A DNA stretch of 64,000 nucleotides, from the NCBI RefSeq assembly GCF_027625935.1, contig NZ_CP115300.1:8122001-8186000 (forward strand), in the 5' to 3' direction. This document shows, piece after piece, positions 52,565 through 61,763 of this stretch. Origin of the DNA: Streptomyces camelliae. Its GTDB lineage: Bacteria > Actinomycetota > Actinomycetes > Streptomycetales > Streptomycetaceae. The notes beneath the pieces are model-generated. The model did no database searches. It had not been told where the DNA came from and saw only the letters and a program-made list of their open reading frames with translations. Made by a program: the position numbers and the translations under genes. Every line of letters begins with the position of its first letter. The stretch's first letter is position 1.

Positions 52565-54970
52565 TCAGCGGTCGTGCACGGGGACGACCTGGAGCGCGGG
52601 CGAGGACAGGATGTCCTTCTCGCAGAACCGGGCCGTCACCCACCGCTCACCGGAGAACAGCCGGGTCTGGTCGCTGGAGTGGGGCGAGTCCGGGTTCGAG
52701 GACTGGGAGTACGTCAGCAGCGTGCGGGCCACCGGGCAGGGGCTGCCGTCCCAGCCGACGGCCTGGATGTGACTGGAGCCCGTCGTCACCTCCGCGTAGC
52801 CGCCCTGCGCCGCGTTCCAGACGCCCTCGACCTTGTTCCACACGCCGAGCCGCTCCGTGCCGCCGGGCACGGGGATGCGCCGGCCGTCGCGCACCACGAA
52901 CTGGTGCTCCCCGAGCGGGGAGTCCAGCGCGAAGCCCGCCGCCCGCAGCTCCTGCACCGTGTCCGCGAGCGCCGTGGCGAAGGCCGGGGTGCCGGTGTTC
53001 AGCGTGTTCGGCGTGCGGACCGGATCCGCCGCCGAGAACGGCACCTTCCACAGCAGGCCGGACGGCACCGCGCTCGTCAGCTTCCGCCAGAACCGGTCGA
53101 ACAGCAGGGCGCCCCGGCTGCCGGTGCCCATGGTCCGGTCCCATGCGGCGAGCACCGGGCAGGCCGCGCCGACGTCGACCCGCGTGCCGTCGCTCGCCGT
53201 CGCGGTGCCGCCGGGCAGCGCGGCACAGGCCCTGGCCGCGTCGGCCGCGGCGAGCTCTCCCGCGGGCGCCCGGTCGGTGAACTCCTGGTGCTGCAGGTCG
53301 CGGACGGTCAGCCCGCCTCGCTGCGCCATGGCCGCCACGTCCTCGATCGCGCCCCGGGTGCGCAGCGAGCGTTCGGTGCCGACCGTGCCGAAGATCCGCT
53401 CGTACCCGGTCAGCGGCCGGTCGGCGTTGGTCAGCCAGGCGCTGTTGTTGGAGTTCTCCGCGTACGGGGCGTCCTTGAGCGTGGGCATGCGGGCGGGCCC
53501 GAAGATGCCGGGCTGGACGGCGTCGGGGTCGCTGCCGGGCGCGCAGTCGCCGCGGGAACCGTCGAGCACCGCGAGTCCTGCCGCCGGGTAGGTCTGCCTG
53601 CCGAGGTCGGTGGAGCACCGCGCCACGAGGTCGTCGGTGATGCGGGGCAGCACCTGCGACTGGGTGTAGAGGGTGTGGCCCGAGGAGTCCGCGGCGATGG
53701 TGTTCACCCAGGGCAGTCCCTGGTGCCGGTCGAGGGACGCGAGGACGTCCGCCGTGGAGCGCGCCTTGGCGAAGTCCAGCGAGGTGTCCGCGAACCGCAT
53801 GTTCGTGGCGTTCGGGTCGCTGAACGCGTAGGCCGTCGTGGTGGTCCAGGGCAGCGGCGGGTTGCCCTGGGCGTGGGCGACGACCGGGCCGTAGCGGGTC
53901 CACCACTGGGTCCGGGTGACCGGAGCGCCGTCCTTGACGGCCACGGTCACGGTCCGCCGGGTCATCCGCTCCCGCTCGCCGTCGACCAGGTAGACGGTGG
54001 GGTCGGCCGGGTCGAGGGTGAGCCGGGTCAGGTTGTACGGCACACCGGTGGCGACCGTATGGCTCCACGCCACATGTGCGTTGTAGCCGATGGAGATGAC
54101 CGGCGAGCCGAGCAGCGAGCCGCCCGCGACGTTCAGCTCGCCCGGAATGGTCTCCTGCGACTGCCAGAACCGGCGTCCGCCCTGCCACGGGTAGTGCGGG
54201 TTGCCCAGCAGCAGACCGCGGCCGTTCGCCGTGGTGGCGCCGCTGAAGGCGACCGCGTTCGAGCCCATGTCCGCGTCGGCGGTCCGGGCCCGCACGGATG
54301 TGATCAGTGCCTGTGCGTCCACGTTTCGCGGGTGGGCCGCGGAGCCGGTGGGAGGCTGCGCCGAGGTGATGTCGTCCACGGCGCCGCCCTGGCCGCCGAG
54401 CACCGCGAGGGCGTAGAACCGGGCGGCCACGTCCAGGGTGCTCACCGGCCGCACCCAGGCGGCGTCCCGGCATGCCGGATCGGTGATCCGGTGCTGCTTC
54501 AGCCAGGCGTTGTAGCCGGCGGCGAAGCCCCGCATCAGGTCCTTCACGTCGTTGCTCGGGCCCAGTGGTGCGGGTGCGGCGAGCAGCTTGCGCACCGTGC
54601 CGGCCTGCCGCACCCCACGGAAGTACAGGTCGCTGGAGAGGTTGTCGGAGGCGGAGGACAGCGACAGATCGGTCTTCGCGTCCGGTCCGAAGAAGCGCGA
54701 GCGGTCGCCGCGTACGGTCACGAAGCCGTCGGCGAGCGTGCACACCTGGTCGGCGGCCTGCGCCCAGCCCGTGCCGAAGCCGAGGTCCGGGTAGTCCCTG
54801 GCGACGATGTGCGGAATGCCGTACTCGGTGTAGCGGATGACGGCGGACAGCCCGCCGTGCGAGGGGTGTTCCGGCCGGCTCGGCCGCCCGGCCGCGGCGG
54901 CCGGGAGCGCGGACGAGGCGGTGAGCAGGGCGACGGCCGTGACGGCCAGTCGTCTCAGGTGGCTGCGCAA
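52565..54970 (-). CDS. Secreted penicillin/AHL/aculeacin-acylase-type Ntn hydrolase
   Basis: An 801-residue exported precursor. The signal peptide (LRSHLRRLAVTAVALLTASSALPAAAA) is followed by an alpha chain (about 30-236) and a beta chain starting at the nucleophile Ser237 in ADMGSNAVAFSG, the autocleavage site of the family. It resembles aculeacin A acylase and the Streptomyces AHL acylase AhlM more than penicillin G acylase, so long-chain N-acyl amides (N-acyl-homoserine lactones, lipopeptides) are probable substrates. TTG 54970 is chosen as start because GGAGG is 4 nt upstream and the signal peptide begins there. It is divergent from an acyl-CoA synthetase gene that could reuse the released fatty acid. 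Confidence 0.9.
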   Translation of the reverse strand: MRSHLRRLAVTAVALLTASSALPAAAAGRPSRPEHPSHGGLSAVIRYTEYGIPHIVARDYPDLGFGTGWAQAADQVCTLADGFVTVRGDRSRFFGPDAKTDLSLSSASDNLSSDLYFRGVRQAGTVRKLLAAPAPLGPSNDVKDLMRGFAAGYNAWLKQHRITDPACRDAAWVRPVSTLDVAARFYALAVLGGQGGAVDDITSAQPPTGSAAHPRNVDAQALITSVRARTADADMGSNAVAFSGATTANGRGLLLGNPHYPWQGGRRFWQSQETIPGELNVAGGSLLGSPVISIGYNAHVAWSHTVATGVPYNLTRLTLDPADPTVYLVDGERERMTRRTVTVAVKDGAPVTRTQWWTRYGPVVAHAQGNPPLPWTTTTAYAFSDPNATNMRFADTSLDFAKARSTADVLASLDRHQGLPWVNTIAADSSGHTLYTQSQVLPRITDDLVARCSTDLGRQTYPAAGLAVLDGSRGDCAPGSDPDAVQPGIFGPARMPTLKDAPYAENSNNSAWLTNADRPLTGYERIFGTVGTERSLRTRGAIEDVAAMAQRGGLTVRDLQHQEFTDRAPAGELAAADAARACAALPGGTATASDGTRVDVGAACPVLAAWDRTMGTGSRGALLFDRFWRKLTSAVPSGLLWKVPFSAADPVRTPNTLNTGTPAFATALADTVQELRAAGFALDSPLGEHQFVVRDGRRIPVPGGTERLGVWNKVEGVWNAAQGGYAEVTTGSSHIQAVGWDGSPCPVARTLLTYSQSSNPDSPHSSDQTRLFSGERWVTARFCEKDILSSPALQVVPVHDR

Positions 54971-55037
54971 TGTGCCTCCCAACGTCGTTGAGGGAAGGAG
55001 CGGTTGAGCCCACCGGGGGGACCATCCTCCCCGGTGC

Positions 55038-55066
55038 TTGACCTGCCCCGGCGACGGGCCGAGGAT
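55038..55066 (+). promoter_or_regulatory. Possible promoter of the acyl-CoA synthetase gene
   Basis: TTGACC (55038-55043) and GAGGAT (55061-55066) are separated by 17 bp. The transcript would start within a few bases of the ATG, giving a very short or absent leader. Confidence 0.45.
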
Positions 55067-55074
55067 CATGAGTC

Positions 55075-56571
55075 ATGACGCAGGGACACGGCAGCACGGT
55101 TGACGGGGTGCTGCGGCGCAGCGCCCGGCGCACCCCGGCGCGGGTCGCGGTGGAGTACGGCGAGCGCCGGTGGACGTACGAGGAACTCGACGACGCCGTC
55201 TCCCGCGCGGCCTCGGTGCTGCTCGCCGAGGGGCTCGCGCCGGGCGACCGGGTCGCCGCCTACGGCCACAACTCCGACGGCTACCTGATCGCCTTCCTCG
55301 CCTGTGCCCGCGCGGGGCTGGTCCATGTGCCGGTCAACCAGAGCCTCACCGGCGACGACCTGGCGTATCTCCTCACCCAGTCCGGCAGCACCCTCGTCCT
55401 CGCCGATCCGGGCCTGGCCGCCCGACTCCCGGACGGCGTACGGGTGTTGCCCCTCAGGGACACGGCGGACTCGCTGCTGGCCCGCCAGGCGGAGGCACCG
55501 CCGTACGAGGGCCCGGAGCCGCGCACCGAGGATCTGGTGCAGTTGCTGTACACCTCCGGTACGACGGCCCTGCCCAAGGGGGCGATGATGACCCACCGGG
55601 CGCTGGTGCACGAGTACTTGAGCGCGATCACCGCCCTCGACCTGAGCGCCGGCGACCGCCCGGTGCACGCGCTGCCGCTGTACCACTCGGCGCAGATGCA
55701 TGTGTTCCTGCTGCCGTATCTGGCGGTCGGCGCGACCAGCATCATCCTGGACAGCCCTGACGGGGACCGTCTCTTCGACCTGATCGAAGCGGGCCGCGTG
55801 GACAGCTTGTTCGCACCGCCCACGGTGTGGATCGGCCTGGCGGGCCGGCCCGACTTCGCCACCCGTGACCTCGACGGCCTGCGCAAGGCCTATTACGGCG
55901 CCTCGATCATGCCCGTCCCGGTCCTGGAGCGTCTTCGCGCACGCCTGCCGGGGCTGGCCTTCTACAACTGCTTCGGGCAGAGCGAGATCGGCCCGCTCGC
56001 CACGGTGCTCGCCCCCGACGAACACGAGGGCCGGCTGGACTCCTGCGGCCGTACGGTGCTCTTCGTGGACGCGCGGGTCGTGGACGACAAGGGCGAGGAC
56101 GTGCCCGACGGCACCCCCGGTGAAATCGTGTACCGCTCACCGCAGTTGTGCGAGGGCTACTGGGACAAGCCCGAGGAGACCGCCGAGGCCTTCCGGGACG
56201 GCTGGTTCCACTCCGGCGACCTCGCCGTCCGCGACGCCGACGGCTACTTCACGATCGTGGACCGGGTGAAGGACGTCATCAACTCCGGCGGCGTACTGGT
56301 GGCTTCGCGCCAGGTCGAGGACGCCCTCTACACCCATGAGGCCGTCGCCGAGGTTGCGGTCGTCGGCCTGCCCGACGACCGCTGGATCGAGGCCGTCACG
56401 GCGATCGTCGTCGCCCGCAGCGAAGTGACGGAGGATCAGCTCATCACCCATGTGAAGGAGAGACTCGCCGCCTTCAAGGCTCCCAAACGGGTCGTGTTCG
56501 TCGACGAGTTGCCACGCAACGCCAGCGGCAAGATCCTCAAACGCGAACTACGGGACCGCTTCGGCGGCTAG
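55075..56571 (+). CDS. Acyl-CoA synthetase (FadD-type)
   Basis: A 498-residue acyl-adenylating enzyme: P-loop YTSGTTALPKGAMMTH, YNCFGQSE(I)GP, DRVKDVINSGGVLVASRQVE and the C-terminal NASGKILKREL with the catalytic Lys. It makes an acyl-CoA from a carboxylic acid. It is divergent from the secreted acylase gene and converges with the S1-domain gene, sharing the bases CTAG as both stop codons. Confidence 0.92.
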   Translation: MTQGHGSTVDGVLRRSARRTPARVAVEYGERRWTYEELDDAVSRAASVLLAEGLAPGDRVAAYGHNSDGYLIAFLACARAGLVHVPVNQSLTGDDLAYLLTQSGSTLVLADPGLAARLPDGVRVLPLRDTADSLLARQAEAPPYEGPEPRTEDLVQLLYTSGTTALPKGAMMTHRALVHEYLSAITALDLSAGDRPVHALPLYHSAQMHVFLLPYLAVGATSIILDSPDGDRLFDLIEAGRVDSLFAPPTVWIGLAGRPDFATRDLDGLRKAYYGASIMPVPVLERLRARLPGLAFYNCFGQSEIGPLATVLAPDEHEGRLDSCGRTVLFVDARVVDDKGEDVPDGTPGEIVYRSPQLCEGYWDKPEETAEAFRDGWFHSGDLAVRDADGYFTIVDRVKDVINSGGVLVASRQVEDALYTHEAVAEVAVVGLPDDRWIEAVTAIVVARSEVTEDQLITHVKERLAAFKAPKRVVFVDELPRNASGKILKRELRDRFGG

Positions 56572-57125
56572 CGCACCCGGCGCCGGGACAGCGTCAGACG
56601 GCGTCGCTCCCGGTCGAGGCCGGTGACGACGACCGTGATCTCGTCACCCACCCGGACGACGTCCGAGGGTGCCTCAGCAGGCGGCGACGAGAGCTCTTGG
56701 AGGTGGACCAGTCCCTCGACGCCGTCGGCGACCCGCACGAAGACACCGAACGGAACCAGCTTGGTGACCGGCCCGCGCAGTCTCTGCCCCACTGCGATGC
56801 CGTCCGCGAACTCCTGGAAGGGATCCGGCCGGGTCGCCCGCAAGGACAGCCTGGCCTCCAGGTTCCAGGTGTCGAACTGCAGGAACTCGCAGGTGACGCG
56901 CTGCCCGACCCGCACGACGTCGGACGCCGCCGCGACCGGTGTCCAGGACAGCTCGGGGATCGTGATGAAGCCGACGCCGGGGAAGACCGGGTGCGCGGGG
57001 CCGTCGTCCAGGGCCACGAACACCCCGAACCGCTCGATCGCCGCGACCGTGCCGGACAGCAGCTCGCCGCGGTGCAGGGATGCCAGAAAAGCCCGGAGTT
57101 CCGGTTGCTCGGACCGCCCGTCCAT
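56568..57125 (-). CDS. S1 RNA-binding domain protein
   Basis: A 185-residue protein with two S1 (OB-fold) domains: the first about 25-90 (GTVAAIERFGVFVALDDG...), the second about 110-183 (GQRLRGPVTKLVPFGVFVRVADGVEGLVHLQELS). S1 domains bind single-stranded RNA and occur in ribosome-associated factors; the role here is unknown. I chose ATG 57125 but an ATG at 57194 is possible; no good ribosome binding site is seen for either. The stop codon overlaps that of the convergent gene. Confidence 0.85.
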   Translation of the reverse strand: MDGRSEQPELRAFLASLHRGELLSGTVAAIERFGVFVALDDGPAHPVFPGVGFITIPELSWTPVAAASDVVRVGQRVTCEFLQFDTWNLEARLSLRATRPDPFQEFADGIAVGQRLRGPVTKLVPFGVFVRVADGVEGLVHLQELSSPPAEAPSDVVRVGDEITVVVTGLDRERRRLTLSRRRVR

Positions 57126-57219
57126 GCCGGCCAGTATTTCACCCGGAGCCGGGTGGGCCCAGGCCTTGGCCGGCAGCAGCGCGTCGGCCGGCAACCGCCA
57201 GTGCGGGGCGCCCGGTCGG

Positions 57220-57558
57220 CTAGAGGCTCCGGCCCAGCTCGGCGACGAGGCCGGCGATGCGCTCCTCGTCCCGCTTGTAGTGGGTCCACTTGCCCACCCG
57301 GGTGGCCCGGACCAGGCCCGCGCGCTGGAGCTCGGCCATGTAGGCCGACACGGTCGACTGGGCCAGTCCCGCCTTCGCCTGGATGTGGCTCACGCACACA
57401 CCGACCTCGGCCGGGTCGGCGATGGCCTTCTCCGTCGGGAAGTGCCGCTCCGGCTCGCGCAGCCAGCGCAGCATCTGCAGCCGCATCGGGTTGGACAGCG
57501 CCCGCAGCGCGTTGACCAGGTCAGGGTCGGTGTCCGGGAGGGGGGCGGTGTCCGTCAT
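57220..57558 (-). CDS. ArsR/SmtB-family regulator
   Basis: A 112-residue winged-helix repressor: DLVNALRALSNPMRLQMLRWL, CVSHIQAKAGLAQSTVSAYMAELQRAGLVRATRVGKWTHYKRDE. The helix-turn-helix is canonical. Only one Cys is near the recognition helix, so a classical two-Cys metal site (CVC) is not present; it may sense something else. A dyad 31 bp upstream of the start could be its operator. It lies between the S1 gene and paaK on the same strand. Confidence 0.88.
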   Translation of the reverse strand: MTDTAPLPDTDPDLVNALRALSNPMRLQMLRWLREPERHFPTEKAIADPAEVGVCVSHIQAKAGLAQSTVSAYMAELQRAGLVRATRVGKWTHYKRDEERIAGLVAELGRSL

Positions 57559-57588
57559 GGCTCCGGAGTATAGGTCGCCGACGACGTT

Positions 57589-57602
57589 TCGAGGTACGTC
57601 GA
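57589..57602. promoter_or_regulatory. Candidate ArsR operator
   Basis: TCGAGGTACGTCGA has inverted TCGA arms around an imperfect GTAC centre. It lies between the ArsR start and the end of paaK, the position for an autoregulatory site. Confidence 0.5.
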
Positions 57603-57614
57603 TACGATCACCTC

Positions 57615-58922
57615 TCACTGCCCTGCGTCCCGCGGCCGCAGGTCCACGATCCGCCGGATCTTGCCCACCGACCGCTCCAGCGACTCCGGGTCCACGATCT
57701 CCACGTCGACCGAGACCCCGATGCCGTCCTTCACGGCCACGACGATGGAGCGGGCCGCCGCCTCACGCGCCTCGGGCGGTGCGTCCGGGCGGGCCTCGGC
57801 GCGGACGGTCAGCCGGTCCAGGCGGCCCTCCCGGGTCAGCCGGAGCTGGAAGTGGGGCGCCACCCCGGGCGTGCGGAGCACGATCTCCTCGATCTGGGTC
57901 GGGAACAGGTTCACCCCGCGCAGGATCACCATGTCGTCGCTGCGCCCGGTGACCTTCTCCATCCGCCGGAACACCCGGGCCGTGCCGGGCAGCAGCCGGG
58001 TCAGATCCCGGGTCCGGTAGCGGACGATCGGCATGGCCTCCTTGGTCAGCGAGGTGAACACCAGCTCACCCCGCTCGCCGTCCGGCAGCACCTCGCCCGT
58101 GATCGGATCGACCACCTCCGGATAGAAGTGGTCCTCCCACACGGTCAGCCCGTCCTTGGTCTCCACGCACTCCTGCGCCACACCGGGACCGATCACCTCG
58201 GACAGTCCGTAGACGTCGACGGCGTCGATCGCGAACCGTTCCTCGATCTCGGAACGCATCTGCTCGGTCCAGGGCTCGGCACCGAAGACACCGACCCGCA
58301 ACGAGGTGGTGCGCGGGTCCACGCCCTGCCGTTCGAACTCGTCCAGCAGCGTGAGCATGTACGAGGGGGTCACCATGATCACGGCCGGTTTCAGATCCCG
58401 GATCAGCTGCACCTGCCGGGCCGTCATGCCACCGGAGGCCGGGACGACCGTACAGCCCAGGCGCTCGGCACCGTAGTGAGCGCCCAGGCCACCGGTGAAC
58501 AGCCCATAGCCGTAGGCGACATGCACGATGTCACCGGGCCGCGCGCCCGCCGCCCGGAGCGAGCGCGCCACCATGTCGGCCCACATGGAAAGATCGCTGT
58601 CCGTGTAGCCGACCACCGTGGGCAGGCCCGTGGTGCCGCTGGAGGCGTGCAGCCGGCGGATCCGCTCCCGGGGCACCGCGAACATGCCGTACGGGTAGTG
58701 CTCCCTCAGATCGGCCTTGGTCGTGAACGGGAAGCGGGCGAGGTCCGCCAGTGAGCGGCAGTCCTCGGGGCGGACGCCGGCCTTGTCGAAGGATTCCCGG
58801 TAGAACGGCACGTGCGCGTAGGCGTGCCGCAGCGAGGCGCGCAGCCGCTCCAGCTGAAGTGCCCGCAGCTCATCGGGCCCGAGCCGTTCGCCCGCGTCGA
58901 ACAGCTCCGTCGCATCCACCAT
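57615..58922 (-). CDS. paaK: Phenylacetate-CoA ligase
   Basis: A 435-residue AMP-forming ligase of the PaaK type. It has the P-loop variant HASSGTTGLPTVVGYT, the family segment YGYGLFTGGLGAHYGAERLG, VYGLSEVIGPG and RSDDMVILRGVNLFPTQIEE. It converts phenylacetate, ATP and CoA to phenylacetyl-CoA, the entry step of the aerobic phenylacetate pathway. The paaABCDE ring-epoxidase genes are not in the window. The ATG with GGGAG 8 nt upstream is preferred over the longer frame. An 18-bp palindrome 35 bp upstream of the start is the likely operator. Confidence 0.93.
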   Translation of the reverse strand: MVDATELFDAGERLGPDELRALQLERLRASLRHAYAHVPFYRESFDKAGVRPEDCRSLADLARFPFTTKADLREHYPYGMFAVPRERIRRLHASSGTTGLPTVVGYTDSDLSMWADMVARSLRAAGARPGDIVHVAYGYGLFTGGLGAHYGAERLGCTVVPASGGMTARQVQLIRDLKPAVIMVTPSYMLTLLDEFERQGVDPRTTSLRVGVFGAEPWTEQMRSEIEERFAIDAVDVYGLSEVIGPGVAQECVETKDGLTVWEDHFYPEVVDPITGEVLPDGERGELVFTSLTKEAMPIVRYRTRDLTRLLPGTARVFRRMEKVTGRSDDMVILRGVNLFPTQIEEIVLRTPGVAPHFQLRLTREGRLDRLTVRAEARPDAPPEAREAAARSIVVAVKDGIGVSVDVEIVDPESLERSVGKIRRIVDLRPRDAGQ

Positions 58923-58956
58923 CGACACGTCTCCCTCGCCGACCGTACATTCCGGA

Positions 58957-58974
58957 CGACCGATCATTCGGTCG
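58957..58974. promoter_or_regulatory. Perfect-arm palindrome upstream of paaK
   Basis: CGACCGATCATTCGGTCG has perfect 7-bp arms around TCAT. It resembles the ACCG...CGGT operators of the TetR-type PaaR regulators described for actinobacterial phenylacetate genes. Its position suggests repression of paaK; the regulator gene is not in the window. Confidence 0.75.
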
Positions 58975-59099
58975 ATCTGTTCGGGGCCAGTAATTCAGGC
59001 CGTCGGCCGTCAGGCAAGAGGGATGCGCGGATTTTCCGTACGGCCATCTCGCTTCAAAGACGTTGCGCCCCGCCACCCCGGACCGAAAGGATCACGCCC

Positions 59100-59966
59100 A
59101 TGCCGACCTTCACCGCACCCGACGGCACCCCGCTCGCCTACCACCTGCGGGGCGAGGGCGATCCCCTGGTCGTCCTGCCCGGCGGCCCCATGCGCGCCTC
59201 GGCCTACCTCGGGGACCTCGGCGGGCTGACCGCGCACCGCCGCCTGGCCCTGCTGGACCTGCGCGGCACCGGCGACTCCGCACTGCCGGCGGACCCGGAG
59301 ACGTACCGCTGCGACCGGATGGTCGAGGACGTGGAGGCGTGGCGTACGCACCTGGGCCTGGAACACATGGATCTGCTCGCCCACTCGGCCGGCGCGGCCC
59401 TGGCCACGCTCTACGCGGCCCGCTACCCGCAGCGGATACGCCGCCTGCTGCTGATCACCGGCAACCCCTCCGCCCTGGGTCTGCGGACGACCCCCGAGGA
59501 CCGGCTGGCCGCGGCCCGGCCGCGCACGGCCGAACCCTGGTTCACAGAGGCCTTCCCGGCCTTCAGGGCCTGGCTGGCGGGCGAGGCCGACTTCGACGAC
59601 GCGTTCGTACCGTTCTTCTACGGCCGCTGGGACGCCGCCGCCCGGAAGCACGCGGAGGCCGAGCCGGCGCAGACCAACGACGAGGCGGCCGACCGTTACT
59701 TCGGCGACGGGGCCTTCACCCCCGACGCGACCCGGACCGCTCTCGCCGCCCTGACCGCACCGGTCCTGGTGTACGCCGGCGAAGTCGACGGCGGCCCGCG
59801 CCCCGGTCTCGCCCGCCGTGCCGCCGAGGCCTTCCCGAAGGCCGAGTTCACCGTCCAGCCCGGCGCCGGCCACTTCCCCTGGCTGGACGATCCGGAGTGG
59901 TTCGCCGACCGCGTCCTCGCGTTCCTCGACGGATCCGCGGCCACGGCTCTGCCCTCGGCGGAGTAG
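59100..59966 (+). CDS. Alpha/beta hydrolase
   Basis: A 288-residue alpha/beta hydrolase, proline-iminopeptidase/epoxide-hydrolase-like. The oxyanion region is VVLPGGPMRAS, the nucleophile elbow is HSAGAA (Ser about 100, in LLAHSAGAALA), and the C-terminal acid and base regions are VYAGEVDGG and PGAGHFPWLDDPEWF. Cytoplasmic. It is divergent from paaK with the palindrome between, so the two may share control. The ATG has GAAAGGA 9 nt upstream. Substrate unknown. Confidence 0.88.
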   Translation: MPTFTAPDGTPLAYHLRGEGDPLVVLPGGPMRASAYLGDLGGLTAHRRLALLDLRGTGDSALPADPETYRCDRMVEDVEAWRTHLGLEHMDLLAHSAGAALATLYAARYPQRIRRLLLITGNPSALGLRTTPEDRLAAARPRTAEPWFTEAFPAFRAWLAGEADFDDAFVPFFYGRWDAAARKHAEAEPAQTNDEAADRYFGDGAFTPDATRTALAALTAPVLVYAGEVDGGPRPGLARRAAEAFPKAEFTVQPGAGHFPWLDDPEWFADRVLAFLDGSAATALPSAE

Positions 59967-59988
59967 GCGGCCGGGTCCCGGCCCGCCC

Positions 59989-60004
59989 GGCCGGCGTGCC
60001 GGCC
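59989..60004. terminator. Short GC-rich hairpin between convergent genes
   Basis: GGCCGGCGTGCCGGCC forms a 7-bp stem with a 2-nt loop; another imperfect stem (GGCGGCCGGG...CCCGGCCCGCC) lies just before. No T-run. A probable terminator for the alpha/beta hydrolase gene. Confidence 0.5.
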
Positions 60005-60089
60005 TGGGCACCGCGCAGCCGCAGATCGTCAAGGCCGAGGGCATGACCCTCCGGGCCGATGACGGCCGGCGGGCGCCGTCGGGGTCCCG

Positions 60090-61763
60090 TCACCGGCCCG
60101 GCTGTGGCCCGTACGCCGTCAGGAAGCGGTCGCGGAAGACGTCCATCGGCCAGATGGGGGCGTCCGGGGCGGGTTTCAGGCCCTCCGTCCAGCCCCAGCC
60201 GGAGATCCGGTCCAGCACCTTGGGGTCGTGGGCCACGATGGTGACCGGCACGTCCTTGCGGGGGCTGTTGGCGGTGACCGTCGGTACGGGCTGGTGGTCG
60301 CCGAGGAACACCAGGACCGTGTTCTTGTCGCCGTAGCGCTGGAGGAATCCGACGAGGCTGTGCAGCGAGTACTCGATGGAGGCGCGGTATTCGGCGCGCA
60401 CGCTCTCCGGGCTCTTCCAGACCTCCTCCTGGGACTTGCCCTCGCGCCTGATCTGCTGGAAGACCGAGCCGTCGCCCAGCTTCGCCCAGTCGGTCATGCG
60501 CGGCACGGGCGCCCAGGGGTAGTGGCTGGAGGTGAGGATGATCTCCGCCATCAGCGGGCCCCGGCCCGCCTTGCCGAACTCCTCGCGCCGGAAGGTCTCC
60601 AGGGCGAACTGGTCCGGCACCTGTGACCAGCCGAAGTCCGGCCCGTGGTAGCCGAGATGATGGCCGTCGTAGATGTGGTCCAGGCCGAAGAACCGGCCCT
60701 CCGGCCAGGCCACCAGCACGCCCGGCACCACGCCGACCGTGCGCCAGGCACCGGTTCTACGGAAGGAACTGGTGAGGGTGGTGCGGTCGCTGGAGGTGAG
60801 GCTGCGGAACCGCTGCTGGTTGCTGATCCACAGGCCGGACAGGAAGGTCGAGTGGGCGAGCCAGCTGCCGCCGCCCGTCACCGGCGAGCGCAGCCAGCCA
60901 CTGCGCGCCTGGAACCCGGCCGCCTTCAGGCTCGCCGTGCTCTCCTTGAGCACCGCATCGATCCGCGGGGCCATCGCCGGGTCCTCGATCGCCGAGCGGC
61001 CGTAGCTCTCGACGAAGGTGAACAGCACGTCCTTGCCGCGCAGACCGGTGAGCAGCCGGTCGGCGGGGGTGTGGGCGAAGGCGTCGACGGCGGCCTGGCG
61101 GCGGAAGATCCGGGCGTCCGCGAGCGAGGCGCGGACCTGGTGGGCGCGGTCGCCGAGCAGGTCGGCGTCGAGCGTGGCGGCCACGGGCTGCCCGGCGCTG
61201 TGCAGGCCGAGTACGACGCAGGTGACCCAGGCGGTGCCCAGCGCCAGGGTGCCGCGGACCGAGCGGGCGCGGTGCCGGGCCATCAGCGTGGTCAGCCGGA
61301 CGGTGGCGCCCGTGGTCAGGACGAGGACCGCGACCGCGAGCAGCACGGCGCCGGCGATGGTGGCCAGCTCACCCGTCCGGCCGGACGTCTCCCGCAGATA
61401 GTCCGCCGCGTTGCCCAGCAGGCCCCAGTCCAGGACCAGGTCGAAGGGGCGGTACAGCACCGAATAGAAGCCCAGGTCCAGGCACTTGAGGAGGACGAGC
61501 AGCCCGATCAGCCCGCCGCCGGCCACCGCCCCGGCCCGCCGCACCCGGGCCGGCAGTGCGAGCAGCAGCGCGGCGAGCAGGATGCCCTCGGCCGGCAGCC
61601 GCACGAACGCCTTGGGCGTGAGGTGGTCGGGCTGGTCGGGCAGCACCAGCGCGACCAGCAGGAGGGCGACCGCGAGGACGGTCGTGCCGATGGCCACCCC
61701 CCGCCCGGTCCTGGTGTGCCGACGCAGCCACGCGAACCGTGGACGAGGCGTGGGGTGCGACAC
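60090..61763 (-). CDS. Membrane-anchored sulfatase/phosphoglycerol-transferase-like protein
   Basis: A 557-residue protein with about five N-terminal transmembrane helices (for example VAIGTTVLAVALLLVALVLP, ILLAALLLALPARV, TIAGAVLLAVAVLVLT) and a C-terminal alkaline-phosphatase-fold domain (about 225-555). The putative nucleophile region is SWLAHSTFLSG, and the metal-binding residues are in FTFVESYG and FLGDHQPVP. This layout is that of LtaS/MdoB-type enzymes that transfer phosphoglycerol or related groups to surface polymers. The GTG start has GGAAGGA 8 nt upstream. Confidence 0.85.
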   Translation of the reverse strand: MSHPTPRPRFAWLRRHTRTGRGVAIGTTVLAVALLLVALVLPDQPDHLTPKAFVRLPAEGILLAALLLALPARVRRAGAVAGGGLIGLLVLLKCLDLGFYSVLYRPFDLVLDWGLLGNAADYLRETSGRTGELATIAGAVLLAVAVLVLTTGATVRLTTLMARHRARSVRGTLALGTAWVTCVVLGLHSAGQPVAATLDADLLGDRAHQVRASLADARIFRRQAAVDAFAHTPADRLLTGLRGKDVLFTFVESYGRSAIEDPAMAPRIDAVLKESTASLKAAGFQARSGWLRSPVTGGGSWLAHSTFLSGLWISNQQRFRSLTSSDRTTLTSSFRRTGAWRTVGVVPGVLVAWPEGRFFGLDHIYDGHHLGYHGPDFGWSQVPDQFALETFRREEFGKAGRGPLMAEIILTSSHYPWAPVPRMTDWAKLGDGSVFQQIRREGKSQEEVWKSPESVRAEYRASIEYSLHSLVGFLQRYGDKNTVLVFLGDHQPVPTVTANSPRKDVPVTIVAHDPKVLDRISGWGWTEGLKPAPDAPIWPMDVFRDRFLTAYGPQPGR

